Notes under the pieces: model-generated
What the model was told of the DNA's origin: nothing
Seen by the model: only the letters and a program-made list of their open reading frames with translations
The model's database searches: none
Position numbers and translations under genes: made by a program
Shown here: positions 7,812 through 16,431 of the stretch, one piece after another
How the letters are laid out: every line of letters starts with the position of its first letter
Position numbering within the stretch: the stretch's first letter is position 1
NCBI RefSeq assembly: GCF_029626155.1
Contig: NZ_JARUBL010000001.1
Span: 6,166,501 to 6,230,500, forward strand
Length of the DNA stretch: 64,000 nucleotides
Direction of reading: 5' to 3'
Origin: Solwaraspora sp. WMMD1047
Lineage (GTDB): Bacteria > Actinomycetota > Actinomycetes > Mycobacteriales > Micromonosporaceae

Positions 7812-8441
7812 CTACGCCGGTGGACACGGGCCGCGATCCGCCCAGCCGTGCCCGCACAGCCAGCCCACCACGACCGCCGCCACCCCCGCCGGGTCCCGCC
7901 GCAGGTCGTGCCGCTCGCCGGGGCGGACGACCACCTGGACCGGCCCGCCGCCGGGCGGCAACCCGAACGGGTCCCGGTCCCCGTTGACCACCAGGGTGGG
8001 CAGCCCGGTGGCCAGCTCGGCGGCCCGGGACCGTTCCGGACGGCCCGGCGGATGCAGCGGGAAGGCCAGCGCGACGATCCCGACGGCGCCGACCGCCGAC
8101 GCGGTCCGGCAGGCCACCCGGGCGCCGCTGGAACGTCCACCGACCACCAACGGACCGGCGACGTCGGCCCGCAGCGCGGCGAGGACGGCCGCCCATGCCT
8201 CGTCGAGCTGTCCGGCCGGTGCCGGCGCTCGCCGCCCGGCCACCCGGTAGGGCTGGGTCACCCGGGCGACCGCCACGCCGGCCGCAATCGCCGCGTCCCG
8301 CACCGCGACCAGATCGGGCGCGTCCACGTCGCCGCCGGCCCCGTGACCGAGCACCAACAGGCTGACCGGGTCACCGTCGGGCCGGTCGTACGTGACCCGG
8401 GCAGGTCCCCTCGGCGTGCTGATCTCGCTGGTCCGGCGCAT
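7812..8441 (-). CDS. Alpha/beta-hydrolase family protein
   Basis: A 209-residue cytosolic alpha/beta-hydrolase. After the N-terminal strand it shows LLVLGHGAGGDVDAPDL (oxyanion-hole HGAGG). The nucleophile elbow reads VVGGRSSGARVACR, placing the catalytic Ser in the G-x-S-x-G-like GRSSG. An acidic/His pair appears later (VNGDRDPFG with the likely Asp, and GERHDLRR with the likely His). The length suits the small dienelactone hydrolase-like branch. Start ATG 8441 is the only good choice, although its Shine-Dalgarno is weak. It lies between sigR and a whiB gene in the same direction. Substrate unknown. Confidence 0.86.
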   Translation of the reverse strand: MRRTSEISTPRGPARVTYDRPDGDPVSLLVLGHGAGGDVDAPDLVAVRDAAIAAGVAVARVTQPYRVAGRRAPAPAGQLDEAWAAVLAALRADVAGPLVVGGRSSGARVACRTASAVGAVGIVALAFPLHPPGRPERSRAAELATGLPTLVVNGDRDPFGLPPGGGPVQVVVRPGERHDLRRDPAGVAAVVVGWLCGHGWADRGPCPPA

Positions 8442-8566
8442 TCGACAATTGTGCCGGCCGACGGCGTCCGACGATTGGCGACCGCGCGGAATCGAGCGAT
8501 GACCAACCGCACGGCCCCGATTACGGCCGGCGGTCGGGTAATGACCGGGCGCGGCCGGAACCGGCG

Positions 8567-8968
8567 TCAGGCGTCGGCCCGCAACGGCACCAGGGTGAGC
8601 AGCCGGTCCCGCACCGGCGGACCGGCGTCGTCGCCGGCCTCCGGATCCCGCCGGACCTGTCCGCGCCAGGCGACGAGCATCGCCCGCCGCTCGCGCGGGG
8701 TGGTGCCGCCCCAGACCCCGTGGCAGTCCCCCACCTCCAACGCCCAGGCCAGGCAGGGTCCCGCAACGTCGCAGGTCCGGCAGAGCGCGACCGCGGCATC
8801 CGCCGGCTCGCTGGGCGCCGGGAAGAACGTCTCCGGGTCCACGTTCTGGCACACGCCCCGGGTGCGCCAGGCATCGTCGAGATGCCGCTCGCTGAGGGCC
8901 CGAACCAACCTCGGGTCCCGCCGTGCCGCGGCAACCTCGTGCGGGCGTGGCATCCGCGCCCGTGTCAT
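8567..8968 (-). CDS. WhiB-family iron-sulfur transcription factor
   Basis: A 133-residue Wbl protein. The four cluster-binding cysteines are Cys40, Cys63, Cys66 and Cys72 (GVCQNVDPETFFP, ALCRTCDVAGPC), followed by the G(V/I)WGG turn (DCHGVWGGTTPRERR) that contacts the sigma factor. A non-canonical ~35-residue N-terminal extension and a ~35-residue C-terminal tail make it longer than WhiB1 (~84 aa), so I do not assign a number although whiB1 is found near this place in M. tuberculosis. ATG 8968 is chosen for the GGAGGTG seven bases upstream. No AT-hook is present, unlike WhiB7 at 41.2-41.6 kb. Confidence 0.92.
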   Translation of the reverse strand: MTRARMPRPHEVAAARRDPRLVRALSERHLDDAWRTRGVCQNVDPETFFPAPSEPADAAVALCRTCDVAGPCLAWALEVGDCHGVWGGTTPRERRAMLVAWRGQVRRDPEAGDDAGPPVRDRLLTLVPLRADA

Positions 8969-9162
8969 CAACCCACCTCCCCCGTGGGGCCGGCAACATC
9001 AGTGGGACTCGTCCGCACGGTGCGAATCGACACCCACTGCCGGCGCTGTGTTCTATCGCAGAAACCGGCCCGGAGACAAGAGGCTTCACGAAGCTGCCGA
9101 AAAGTCTTGGTGGCGATTCAGCTCCAAAGCCGACAAATTAGTACGCGCCAATGCCCGCCGGC

Positions 9163-9882
9163 TCAGAAAAGCGTCAGCTCCGCGGGCTCCTCGGGCGGCG
9201 CCCCGAGTGGCGCGGCGGCCACCCGGGCGACCAGACCCGGACCGTCGTTGCGGACGTCCCCCACGGCCGGGCCGACCGGGCGCAGCTCGATCCCGGTGAG
9301 GTCCGCCGGCTCCGGCGGCGCGAGCAGCTCGGCGGCGGAGTCACCGAGCCAGCCGGCCCAGTGCCGGGGCGGCAGCACCAGCGGCATCCGGTCGTGCACC
9401 AGGGCCAGGTCCCCGACCGCCTCGGTGGTCACCACGCTGCAGGTCAGGACCGGCTCGCCGGCACCGCTCCAGACCGACCAGAGACCGGCGAAGGCGAGCA
9501 CCCCGCCGTCGGCACGGGTCATGAAGTACGGCTGTTTGGCGGCGCCGTCCCGGCGGACCCACTCGTACCAGCCGTCGGCCGGCACCAGGCACCGGCGCCG
9601 CGCGAACGACCGGGCGTAGCCGGCCGTGGTGGCGACCGTCTCGGCCCGCGCGTTGATCATCCGGGCGGCGCCCCGGGCGTCCCGCGCCCAGGACGGCAGC
9701 AGCCCCCAGCGGGCCACCGACAGCGCCGAACCGCCCAACCGGGCGGAGACCCGCACGATCGGCACCGGATCGGTCGGCGCGACGTTGTAGTCGGCGGTCA
9801 ACCGGCCGCCGGTGTCGTCGTACGCCTCGAAGAGCGCGCTCAGGTCCACCGCGCTCCTGGTGGTCGCGTACCGGCCGCACAT
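9163..9882 (-). CDS. yedK: SOS response-associated peptidase, YedK/HMCES family
   Basis: A 239-residue SRAP-domain protein that crosslinks to abasic sites in single-stranded DNA. The catalytic Cys2 is immediately after the initiator Met (MCGRYA), as required once Met is removed. Other signature elements are YNVAPTD, WGLLPSWA, INARAET, CLVPADGWYEW and HDRMPLVL, which carries the conserved His. The length is typical. It is divergent from aroA with 100 bases between starts. A similar protein lies next to aroA in M. tuberculosis (Rv3226c-Rv3227). Confidence 0.96.
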   Translation of the reverse strand: MCGRYATTRSAVDLSALFEAYDDTGGRLTADYNVAPTDPVPIVRVSARLGGSALSVARWGLLPSWARDARGAARMINARAETVATTAGYARSFARRRCLVPADGWYEWVRRDGAAKQPYFMTRADGGVLAFAGLWSVWSGAGEPVLTCSVVTTEAVGDLALVHDRMPLVLPPRHWAGWLGDSAAELLAPPEPADLTGIELRPVGPAVGDVRNDGPGLVARVAAAPLGAPPEEPAELTLF

Positions 9883-9982
9883 GGGGCAACGCTAGCGCGG
9901 GGGACCGACAGCCCGCGTCCCGCGAAGCGGGAGCCGCCGACCGCACCGCCCGGACGCCGACCGGGACCGGCAGACTGGTCCG

Positions 9983-11293
9983 GTGGCGAACCTCACCGCG
10001 ACCCGCCCACCGCAACCGTGGCAGGCGCCGACCGCGTCCGACCCGGTCGGCACCACGCTGCGCCTGCCGGGCTCCAAGTCGATGACGGCCCGGGCCCTGA
10101 TCCTCAGCGCGATCGCCACCGGCCCGTCCACCCTGCGCCGCCCGCTGCGCGCCCGGGACACCGAACTGATGGCCGGCGGCCTGCGCGCCATGGGTGCCCA
10201 CGTCTCCATCGTGGACGACGAACGCTGGCTGCTGCGGCCGCACCCGCTGCGCGGGCCGAGCCACGTCGACGTCGGCCTCGCCGGCACCGTGATGCGTTTC
10301 GTACCGCCGATCGCCGGCCTCGCCGACGGGCCGGTCACCTTCGACGGCGACCCCGTCGCCCGGACCCGCCCGCTCGGCCCGCTGATCGCCGCGCTGCGCT
10401 CGATCGGGGTACGGATCGACGCGCCGGGCGCCGGCAGCCTGCCGCTCACCGTCCGGGGCACCGGCCGGGTCACCGGCGGCGAGGTCGTCATCGACGCCTC
10501 GGGCTCCAGCCAGTTCGTCTCCGCGCTGCTGCTGGCCGCGCCCCGGTTCGAGCGGGGCGTCGTGCTGCGGCACGTCGGCCCGCCGGTGCCGTCCGCGCCG
10601 CACCTGCGGATGACCGTCCAGATGCTGCGGGCGGCCGGCGCCGGCATCGACGACACCACCCCGGACGTCTGGGTGGTGGAGCCGGGCCGGCTCACCGGCC
10701 GCGGCTGGGACATCGAACCGGACCTCTCCGGCGCGCTGCCGTTCTTCGCCGCGGCGCTGGTCACCGGCGGCCGGGTGACCCTGGCCGGCTGGCCGCCCAG
10801 CAGCCTGCAACCCGTCGACCGGCTGCGTGAGCTGCTCGGCCAGCTCGGCGGGGAGCTGTCTCTGGACACCGAGGGGCTGACGGTACGCGGCACCGGCGTC
10901 GTACACGGGCTGGACGCCGACCTCTCCGACGTCAGTGAGCTGACCCCGGTGCTGGCGGCCCTCGCGGCGCTGGCCGACTCGCCGTCCCGGCTGCGCGGGG
11001 TGGCCCACATCCGGGGCCACGAGACCGACCGGCTGGCCGCCCTCACCCGCGAGCTGACCGGCCTCGGCGCCGAGGTCATCGAGTCGCCGGACGGGCTGGA
11101 GATCCGGCCCCGACCGCTGCACGGCGGGCAGTTCGCCACCTACGACGACCACCGGATGGCGCACGCCGGCGCGGTCCTCGGGCTGGCCGTGCCCGGAATC
11201 AGCCTGACCGACGTGGCGTGTACCTCGAAGACCCTGCCCGAGTTCCCGGCACTATGGTCAGCGATGGTGACCGGCGGGAGCGATCACCGGTAG
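9983..11293 (+). CDS. aroA: 3-phosphoshikimate 1-carboxyvinyltransferase (EPSP synthase)
   Basis: Sixth step of the shikimate pathway: transfers enolpyruvyl from PEP to shikimate 3-phosphate. 436 residues, start GTG 9983. The substrate-binding signature appears as LPGSKSMTARALILSA, with Met-Thr-Ala where many homologues have Leu-Thr-Asn. Downstream are GLAGTVMRF and DASGSSQFVSALLLAAPR. The Arg-Glu/Asp-rich second signature is HIRGHETDRLAAL, and DDHRMAHAGAVLGL lies near the C-terminus. It is followed within 53 bases by rsgA in the same direction, as in mycobacteria. Confidence 0.97.
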   Translation: MANLTATRPPQPWQAPTASDPVGTTLRLPGSKSMTARALILSAIATGPSTLRRPLRARDTELMAGGLRAMGAHVSIVDDERWLLRPHPLRGPSHVDVGLAGTVMRFVPPIAGLADGPVTFDGDPVARTRPLGPLIAALRSIGVRIDAPGAGSLPLTVRGTGRVTGGEVVIDASGSSQFVSALLLAAPRFERGVVLRHVGPPVPSAPHLRMTVQMLRAAGAGIDDTTPDVWVVEPGRLTGRGWDIEPDLSGALPFFAAALVTGGRVTLAGWPPSSLQPVDRLRELLGQLGGELSLDTEGLTVRGTGVVHGLDADLSDVSELTPVLAALAALADSPSRLRGVAHIRGHETDRLAALTRELTGLGAEVIESPDGLEIRPRPLHGGQFATYDDHRMAHAGAVLGLAVPGISLTDVACTSKTLPEFPALWSAMVTGGSDHR

Positions 11294-11345
11294 TGCCGCG
11301 GCTACGTGGCACCACCGGCCGCTCCCCGGACTAGAGGGAGCCGAG

Positions 11346-12389
11346 CTGGCCGGCAGGCGACGCGAGTACGACGAGGACGACGTACGGGTCCGGCCCGGCC
11401 GGTCGTCCCGGCCGCGTACCCGGACCCGGCCCCGGCACGCCGACGCGGTCGAGGGCTTCGTCATCGCCGTCGACCGGGGCCGCTACACCTGCGTGCTGCT
11501 GCCGGCCGACGCCGCGGACGAGCCGGTCACCGCGATGCGGGCCCGCGAACTCGGGCGCAGGTCCGTGGTGGTGGGTGACCGGGTCTGGCTGGTCGGCGAC
11601 ACCTCCGGGGCCAGCGGCGCGCTGGCCCGGATCGTCCGGATCGCCGAACGCAGCTCGGTGCTGCGCCGCACCGCCGACGACGACGACAGCACCCCGGAGG
11701 GACGGCTGGAACGGGTGGTGGTGGCCAACGCCGACCAGCTCGTCATCGTCAACTCGCTGGCCGACCCGCCGCCCCGGACCGGGTTCATCGACCGCTGCCT
11801 GGTGGCCGCGTACGACGCCGGGATCGAGCCGCTGCTCTGCCTGACCAAGTCCGATCTGGCCGGGCCGGAGCAGGTCCTGGGCTACTACGCCGAGTTGGAC
11901 CTGCGGCACGTGCTGGTCGGCCCGGACGCCGACCTGACCGACCTGCGGGCCATCCTCACCGGCCGGGTCTCGGTCCTGGTCGGGCACTCCGGGGTGGGCA
12001 AGTCGACGCTGGTCAACCGGCTGGTGCCGGACGCCGACCGGGCAGTCGGGGTGGTCAGCGCGATCGGCCGGGGCCGGCACACCTCGACAAGCGTCGTCGC
12101 GCTGCCGCTGCCCGCGGACCGGGCGGCCGACGGCGGTCCGGGGTGGATCATCGACACCCCGGGGGTACGCAGTTTCGGGCTCGCCCACGTCTCGGCCGAC
12201 AGCCTGCTGCACGGCTTCCCCGACCTCGTCGAGGGGACGCTTGAGTGCCCGCCCAACTGCGAGCACACCACCGGGGAGGACGACTGCGCGCTGAGTGCCT
12301 GGGTGGCCGCCGGCAACGCCGACCAGCGTCGGCTGGAGTCGTACCGGCGGCTGCTGGCCTCCCGGGCCGGCGACACGGAAGCGCAGTGA
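11346..12389 (+). CDS. rsgA: Ribosome small-subunit GTPase RsgA, apparent CTG start
   Basis: Circularly permuted GTPase that matures the 30S subunit. 347 residues if begun at CTG 11346. The order is an N-terminal OB fold (VEGFVIAVDRGRYTCVLL), G4 (CLTKSDL), G1 P-loop GHSGVGKST, G3 (DTPGV), then a C-terminal zinc knuckle (ECPPNCEHTTGEDDC). No ATG, GTG or TTG exists in frame between the upstream stop (11268) and GTG 11493, which would remove part of the OB fold. CTG 11346 has AGAGGGAG at 11333-11340, and the encoded N-terminus (DDVRVRPGRSSRPRTRTRP) is conserved in actinobacterial RsgA as I recall it. A non-standard CTG start is therefore most likely. Confidence 0.9.
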   Translation: MAGRRREYDEDDVRVRPGRSSRPRTRTRPRHADAVEGFVIAVDRGRYTCVLLPADAADEPVTAMRARELGRRSVVVGDRVWLVGDTSGASGALARIVRIAERSSVLRRTADDDDSTPEGRLERVVVANADQLVIVNSLADPPPRTGFIDRCLVAAYDAGIEPLLCLTKSDLAGPEQVLGYYAELDLRHVLVGPDADLTDLRAILTGRVSVLVGHSGVGKSTLVNRLVPDADRAVGVVSAIGRGRHTSTSVVALPLPADRAADGGPGWIIDTPGVRSFGLAHVSADSLLHGFPDLVEGTLECPPNCEHTTGEDDCALSAWVAAGNADQRRLESYRRLLASRAGDTEAQ

Positions 12390-12435
12390 CCCCCCGTCGC
12401 GGACCGGGGACGCGGCGATCCGTTACGTTTCCGCC

Positions 12436-13227
12436 ATGGCCCGCTACGCCGACGACCTCTCCCTCGCGCACGTGCTGGCCGACACGGCCGACTCGATCTC
12501 GATGACCCGCTTCCGGGCCACCGACCTGCGGGTCGAGGCCAAGCCGGACCTGACCCCGGTCTCCGACGCGGACACCGCCGTCGAGCGGGCCATCCGGGCC
12601 ACCCTGGCCCGGACCCGCCCCCGCGACGGGGTGCTCGGCGAGGAGTTCGGCGCCGCCGAGGCGGCGGCCGGCCGGGGTGGCCGGCAGTGGGTGGTCGACC
12701 CGATCGACGGCACCAAGAACTTCGTCCGCGGGGTGCCGATCTGGGCCACCCTGATCGCGCTGCTCGAGGACGACCAGCCGGTGGTCGGCCTGGTGTCGGC
12801 GCCCGCGCTCGGCCGCCGCTGGTGGGCCGCGACCGGCCACGGCGCATACGCCGGCCGGCACACCGCCGCCGCCACCCCGATCCGGGTCTCCGGGGTGAGC
12901 CGGCTCGGCGACGCGAGCTTCTGCTACTCCTCGCTCACCGGTTGGGAGGAGAACGGCCGGCTGCCGGCGGTCCTGGACCTCATCCGGCAGTGCTGGCGCA
13001 GCCGGGCGTACGGCGACTTCTACGGCTACATGCTGGTCGCCGAGGGCGCGGTGGACATGATGGTCGAACCGGAACTGTCCCTGTGGGACATGGCCGCGCT
13101 GATCCCCATCGTCACCGAGGCCGGCGGCGCCTTCACCGACCTGGCCGGGCGGCCCGGACCGGGCGGCGGCAGCGCCGTGGCCAGCAACGGCAGGCTGCAG
13201 GAGGAGCTGCTGCACCGGCTCGGATGA
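12436..13227 (+). CDS. hisN: Histidinol-phosphatase, inositol monophosphatase family
   Basis: A 263-residue Mg-dependent phosphatase of the IMPase superfamily, matching the HisN type used by actinobacteria in the penultimate histidine step. Metal-binding motifs are GEEFG (E of motif 1), WVVDPIDGTKNFVRGVP (D-P-I-D-G-T) and SLWDMAALIPIVTEAGG (W-D-x-A). The sequence FCYSSLTGWEE is characteristic of the HisN-type branch rather than SuhB. Length agrees with the M. tuberculosis protein Rv3137. ATG 12436 has no strong Shine-Dalgarno. It follows rsgA closely and is probably co-transcribed. Confidence 0.9.
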   Translation: MARYADDLSLAHVLADTADSISMTRFRATDLRVEAKPDLTPVSDADTAVERAIRATLARTRPRDGVLGEEFGAAEAAAGRGGRQWVVDPIDGTKNFVRGVPIWATLIALLEDDQPVVGLVSAPALGRRWWAATGHGAYAGRHTAAATPIRVSGVSRLGDASFCYSSLTGWEENGRLPAVLDLIRQCWRSRAYGDFYGYMLVAEGAVDMMVEPELSLWDMAALIPIVTEAGGAFTDLAGRPGPGGGSAVASNGRLQEELLHRLG

Positions 13228-13269
13228 CCATCGCGCGCGGCCGGCCCGGGCAACCTCTATCCTCGCCGG

Positions 13270-14265
13270 GTGGTGTCGACGAGTTGGTGCTTCCTGGCGG
13301 CGATGATCGTCGCCTACGGGGTAGCCAATCTGCTCCAGTCGGTCGCCGCGACCCGCACCTGGGTACACCACACGTTCGACCCCGGGCTGCTGCTGCGGCT
13401 GGCCGGACACCGTAGCTACCTGGTCGGGGTGGCCTGTCAGGTGCTCGGCTTCGGGCTCGCCTTCCTGGCCCGCCGGGACCTGCCGCTGTTCCTGGTCCAG
13501 GCCAGCGTGGCGGCCGGGCTCGGGGTGACCGCCGTGCTCGGCGTGGTGGTGCTCAAGTGGCGGCTGCCGGCGGCCGAGGTGGCCCTGCTGATCCTGCTGC
13601 TGGTCGGCGTCACCGCGCTGGTGCTGGCCGCCCGGCCGGCGGCCGCCGCGCAGCTCGGCACCGCCGGTCTGGTGGCGCTGACCGGGACGCTCGCGGTGAT
13701 CGGCGCCGCCGGCGCCTTCGCGGTACGCCTGCACGGCGCGCCCGGCTCGGTCGCCCTCGGCGCGCTGGCCGGCCTGGCCTTCTCCGCCGCGGCGGTGGCC
13801 GCCCGCCCGCTCGCCTCGGCGCCCTCGTTCGACGCGTTCCTGCGCGACCCGCTGCTCTACCTGCTGATCGCCCACTCCCTGGTGGGTCAGCTCCTGCTCG
13901 GGCTGGCGATGCAGCGCGGCTCGACGACGGCCGCGGTGGCGGCCATGGACGCCGCCGGCGCGGTGCCCGCGGCGATCGTCGGCCTGCTCCTGCTCAACGA
14001 CAAGATCTGGCCCGGCCGGGAGTGGCTGGCCGCGGTGGGCTTCCTGGTCACCCTGGCCGCCGTGCTCGGTCTGACCAGGTACGCCGCGCCGCAGCACCAA
14101 CCCGCCGCCGGCCCCCGACCGACAGCGGCCGATCCGACAGCGGCCGAACCGACGCCGGCCGATCCGGCGCTGGTACCGGCCGGTCAGACCTCCACCGGCC
14201 GGCGGCGGCGCACCACCCGCTCGTACAGCCGCTCCAATGCGCCGGCCGTCCGGTCCCAGGTGTAG
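13270..14265 (+). CDS. Multi-pass membrane protein, EamA/DMT-like
   Basis: A 331-residue integral membrane protein starting at GTG 13270 or the adjacent GTG 13273. About nine hydrophobic segments are visible from residue 3 to about 280, with the alternating Gly/Ala-rich character of drug/metabolite-transporter-like proteins. The pattern SLVGQLLLGLAMQRGSTTAAVAAM late in the protein resembles the second DMT repeat (a helix followed by an A-x-D/P-rich turn). The last ~50 residues are Pro/Thr/Arg-rich and cytosolic, and the final 82 bases overlap the convergent glycosyltransferase. No substrate can be named. Confidence 0.8.
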   Translation: MVSTSWCFLAAMIVAYGVANLLQSVAATRTWVHHTFDPGLLLRLAGHRSYLVGVACQVLGFGLAFLARRDLPLFLVQASVAAGLGVTAVLGVVVLKWRLPAAEVALLILLLVGVTALVLAARPAAAAQLGTAGLVALTGTLAVIGAAGAFAVRLHGAPGSVALGALAGLAFSAAAVAARPLASAPSFDAFLRDPLLYLLIAHSLVGQLLLGLAMQRGSTTAAVAAMDAAGAVPAAIVGLLLLNDKIWPGREWLAAVGFLVTLAAVLGLTRYAAPQHQPAAGPRPTAADPTAAEPTPADPALVPAGQTSTGRRRRTTRSYSRSNAPAVRSQV

Positions 14266-15464
14266 CTGCACCGGACCCGGTCCACGGCCGCGTGCCCGTA
14301 CGCGAACCGCTCCGCGTCGTTGGCCAGCAGCCGGCGCAGGGTCACCCCGAGGCCGTGCACGTCGCCCGGCGGGACCAGCCGCCCGGTCACCTCGTCCACG
14401 ACGGTGTCGGTGATCCCGCCGAGCGAGTAGCCGACCACCGGTACGCCGCAGGCCATCGCCTCCAGCGGGATCCGGCCGGCCGAGGCGTACCGGGGGGTGC
14501 AGGCGACCAGGTCGGCCGAGCGGTACCAGGAGGGCAGTTGATCGTGTGGGACGCCGCCGACGATCCGGACCTGGCCGGCCACCCCGGCCCGGTCGGCGAG
14601 CTGGCGGAGCCGCCGCGCCTCGGCGTGGTCGGCCAGGCTGGCCTCGGCCGGGCCGCCCGCGATCACCAGCTCGGCGTCGCTGACCAGCCGCATCGCGCGG
14701 ATCAGGTCGTCCTGGCCGTGGCCGGGGGCGAGCCCGCCGACGGAGAGGATGCGGGGTCGCCGGCCGCGCTCCTCGGCCTCCCCCTCGGGGGTGAACCGGG
14801 CGGTGTCGACGCCGGCCGGCACCACGGCCACGGCGGCGCGTTGCAGGCCCATCCGGGTCAACTCGTCCACCTCGTCGGTGCACTGGGCGACCGCCATGTC
14901 GACCGCCCGGGTCAGCGCGAGTTCCAGCGGGATCCGCTCCCCCGGGCCCGAGTACGCGTCGCCGAGGTGGCGGAGCTGTTCGACGCCGAGGGAGTGGAAG
15001 GTCTGCACCACCGGGATGTCGGTCTCGCGGACGGCGTTGGCCGCCGCCAGGCCGCCGACCCAGAAGTGCCCGTGCACCACCTCCGGGGCCCACTCGCCGG
15101 CCCACCGGTCGGTGAGCCAGCGGCCGATCTCCGGCACGTAGGGCACCAGTTCCCCGGTGGGGATGCGGTCGGCCGGGCCGACCGGAACCCGTTCCACCCG
15201 GTAGCCGGCGACCTCGGTGGCCGGTGACAGGTCCGGGTGGTCGCGGCGTTCGTACACCCGTACGTCGTGGCCGCGGGCGGTCAGCTCGGCGGCGACCTGG
15301 GCGATGTGCTGGTGGGTGCCGACCTGCTCGGCCGGCCGGCCGCCGCCGCGCCGCCGATCGGACCGACGATCATGCTGGTCGGTCGCAGGATCATGCTGGT
15401 CGGCGGGGTCCGACCCGAGGTGTCCGAGCGCTCCGGTGTGAGCACAGACCAGGCCGACGCGCAT
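14184..15464 (-). CDS. GT4-family glycosyltransferase
   Basis: A 426-residue GT-B retaining glycosyltransferase. The N-terminal Rossmann part has HQHIAQVAAELTARGHDVRVY and DIPVVQTFHSLG. The nucleotide-sugar half has ILSVGGLAPGHGQDDLIRAM and the GT4 EX7E-type segment YASAGRIPLEAMACGVPVVG. Start ATG 15464 follows GGAGGTGG. Between the first strand (MRVGLVCAHTG) and HQHIAQ there is an insertion of about 35 residues rich in Asp, Gln, His and Arg, encoded in part by a 21-bp tandem repeat. Relatives are annotated as trehalose or lipid glycosyltransferases, but acceptor and donor are not readable. It overlaps the convergent membrane-protein gene by 82 bp. Confidence 0.92.
   Translation of the reverse strand: MRVGLVCAHTGALGHLGSDPADQHDPATDQHDRRSDRRRGGGRPAEQVGTHQHIAQVAAELTARGHDVRVYERRDHPDLSPATEVAGYRVERVPVGPADRIPTGELVPYVPEIGRWLTDRWAGEWAPEVVHGHFWVGGLAAANAVRETDIPVVQTFHSLGVEQLRHLGDAYSGPGERIPLELALTRAVDMAVAQCTDEVDELTRMGLQRAAVAVVPAGVDTARFTPEGEAEERGRRPRILSVGGLAPGHGQDDLIRAMRLVSDAELVIAGGPAEASLADHAEARRLRQLADRAGVAGQVRIVGGVPHDQLPSWYRSADLVACTPRYASAGRIPLEAMACGVPVVGYSLGGITDTVVDEVTGRLVPPGDVHGLGVTLRRLLANDAERFAYGHAAVDRVRCSYTWDRTAGALERLYERVVRRRRPVEV
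15368..15403. repeat. 21-bp tandem repeat inside the glycosyltransferase gene
   Basis: GATCATGCTGGTCGG occurs at 15368-15382 and again at 15389-15403, a period of 21 bases. It encodes repeated Asp-Gln-His-Asp in the insertion between the first beta strand and the HQHIAQ helix of the glycosyltransferase. Confidence 0.75.
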
Positions 15465-15698
15465 GGACCACCTCCGGCTGGGTCGACGAGCGGGTGCTTT
15501 CCCTCCGGGGAGAGCGGCTGCCCTCCGGGGCGGCTGACTCCGGCGGGGAAAGGTCTTCCGATCAGAGGCTCCCATTAACCCGCCCGCGCCGAGCCGAAAC
15601 GTGTCAACTGCCACGGCGCCGGACGGCCGGCCGGGGCGGATCTTCCGACAGACCGGCCGGATGCGGACGGGCGGAGACGAGGGCACAATGGAACGATC

Positions 15699-16394
15699 AT
15701 GTCGACCGACGTACGTTTTACGGTGGAAAGGGACGAACTACACACCCTGCTCCGCCTCATCGGGGTCCTCGACCAACCGGCGACGGCTACCGTACGTGAC
15801 GAGCTGTTGACCCAGCTGGCTGACCAACCGACCGCGGTCGCGATCGACATCTCCGGCCTGCGGGTCGCCGAGCCGGCCGTGCTCGGCCTCTTCGCCGAGG
15901 TGGTCGAGGAGGCGGCGGAGTGGCCGACCGGCCGGCCGCTGCTGTCGTACCGTCCGGTCGGCGACCGGGACCTCGCCCGGCTCGGCGCCGACCTCCCGCC
16001 GGCCCGGCGACTCAGTGCCGAGCTGGCGCCGGTGGTGGGCGCCGCCCGGGCCGCCCGGGAGCTGATCACGGAGGGTTGCACGCGCTGGGGGTTGCGGCAA
16101 CTCACCGACTCGGCCTGCCTGGCGGTGACCGAGCTGGTGAACAACGTGGTGGTCCACGCCCGGACCCGGATGACCGTCCGGCTGGCCTGGCGGGCCGGCG
16201 CCCTGCGCCTCGCGGTCCGGGACTACTCGACCCGGCACCCGAACCCGGTCGGACCGGCCCCCCCGACCTCGCCGGGCGGCCGTGGGCTGCTCCTGATCGA
16301 GAGCGCGGTACGCCGCTGGGGTGCCACCGGCCTGACCGACGGAAAGGTCGTCTGGGCGGTCCTGTACCCGCAGGACGAGCCCGCCCTCGGGTAA
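15699..16394 (+). CDS. STAS-HATPase fusion, anti-sigma regulatory type
   Basis: A 231-residue protein joining a STAS domain (residues ~1-95: LIGVLDQPATATVRDELL, AIDISGLRVAEPAVLGLF) to an RsbW-like ATPase domain (~105-225). The ATPase N box is ACLAVTELVNNVVVHA and the G-type loops are GGRGLLLIESAVRRWG. In the partner-switching logic of SpoIIAB/RsbW, a kinase binds a sigma factor and a STAS partner, and here both halves are in one chain. The usual STAS phospho-Ser position reads ISGLRV and keeps a Ser. ATG 15699. Followed by the DUF5709 gene after 37 bases. Confidence 0.88.
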   Translation: MSTDVRFTVERDELHTLLRLIGVLDQPATATVRDELLTQLADQPTAVAIDISGLRVAEPAVLGLFAEVVEEAAEWPTGRPLLSYRPVGDRDLARLGADLPPARRLSAELAPVVGAARAARELITEGCTRWGLRQLTDSACLAVTELVNNVVVHARTRMTVRLAWRAGALRLAVRDYSTRHPNPVGPAPPTSPGGRGLLLIESAVRRWGATGLTDGKVVWAVLYPQDEPALG

Positions 16395-16431
16395 CCGGTT
16401 ACTGCCGGGAGGCAGTGGGTAGTGACGAGTC

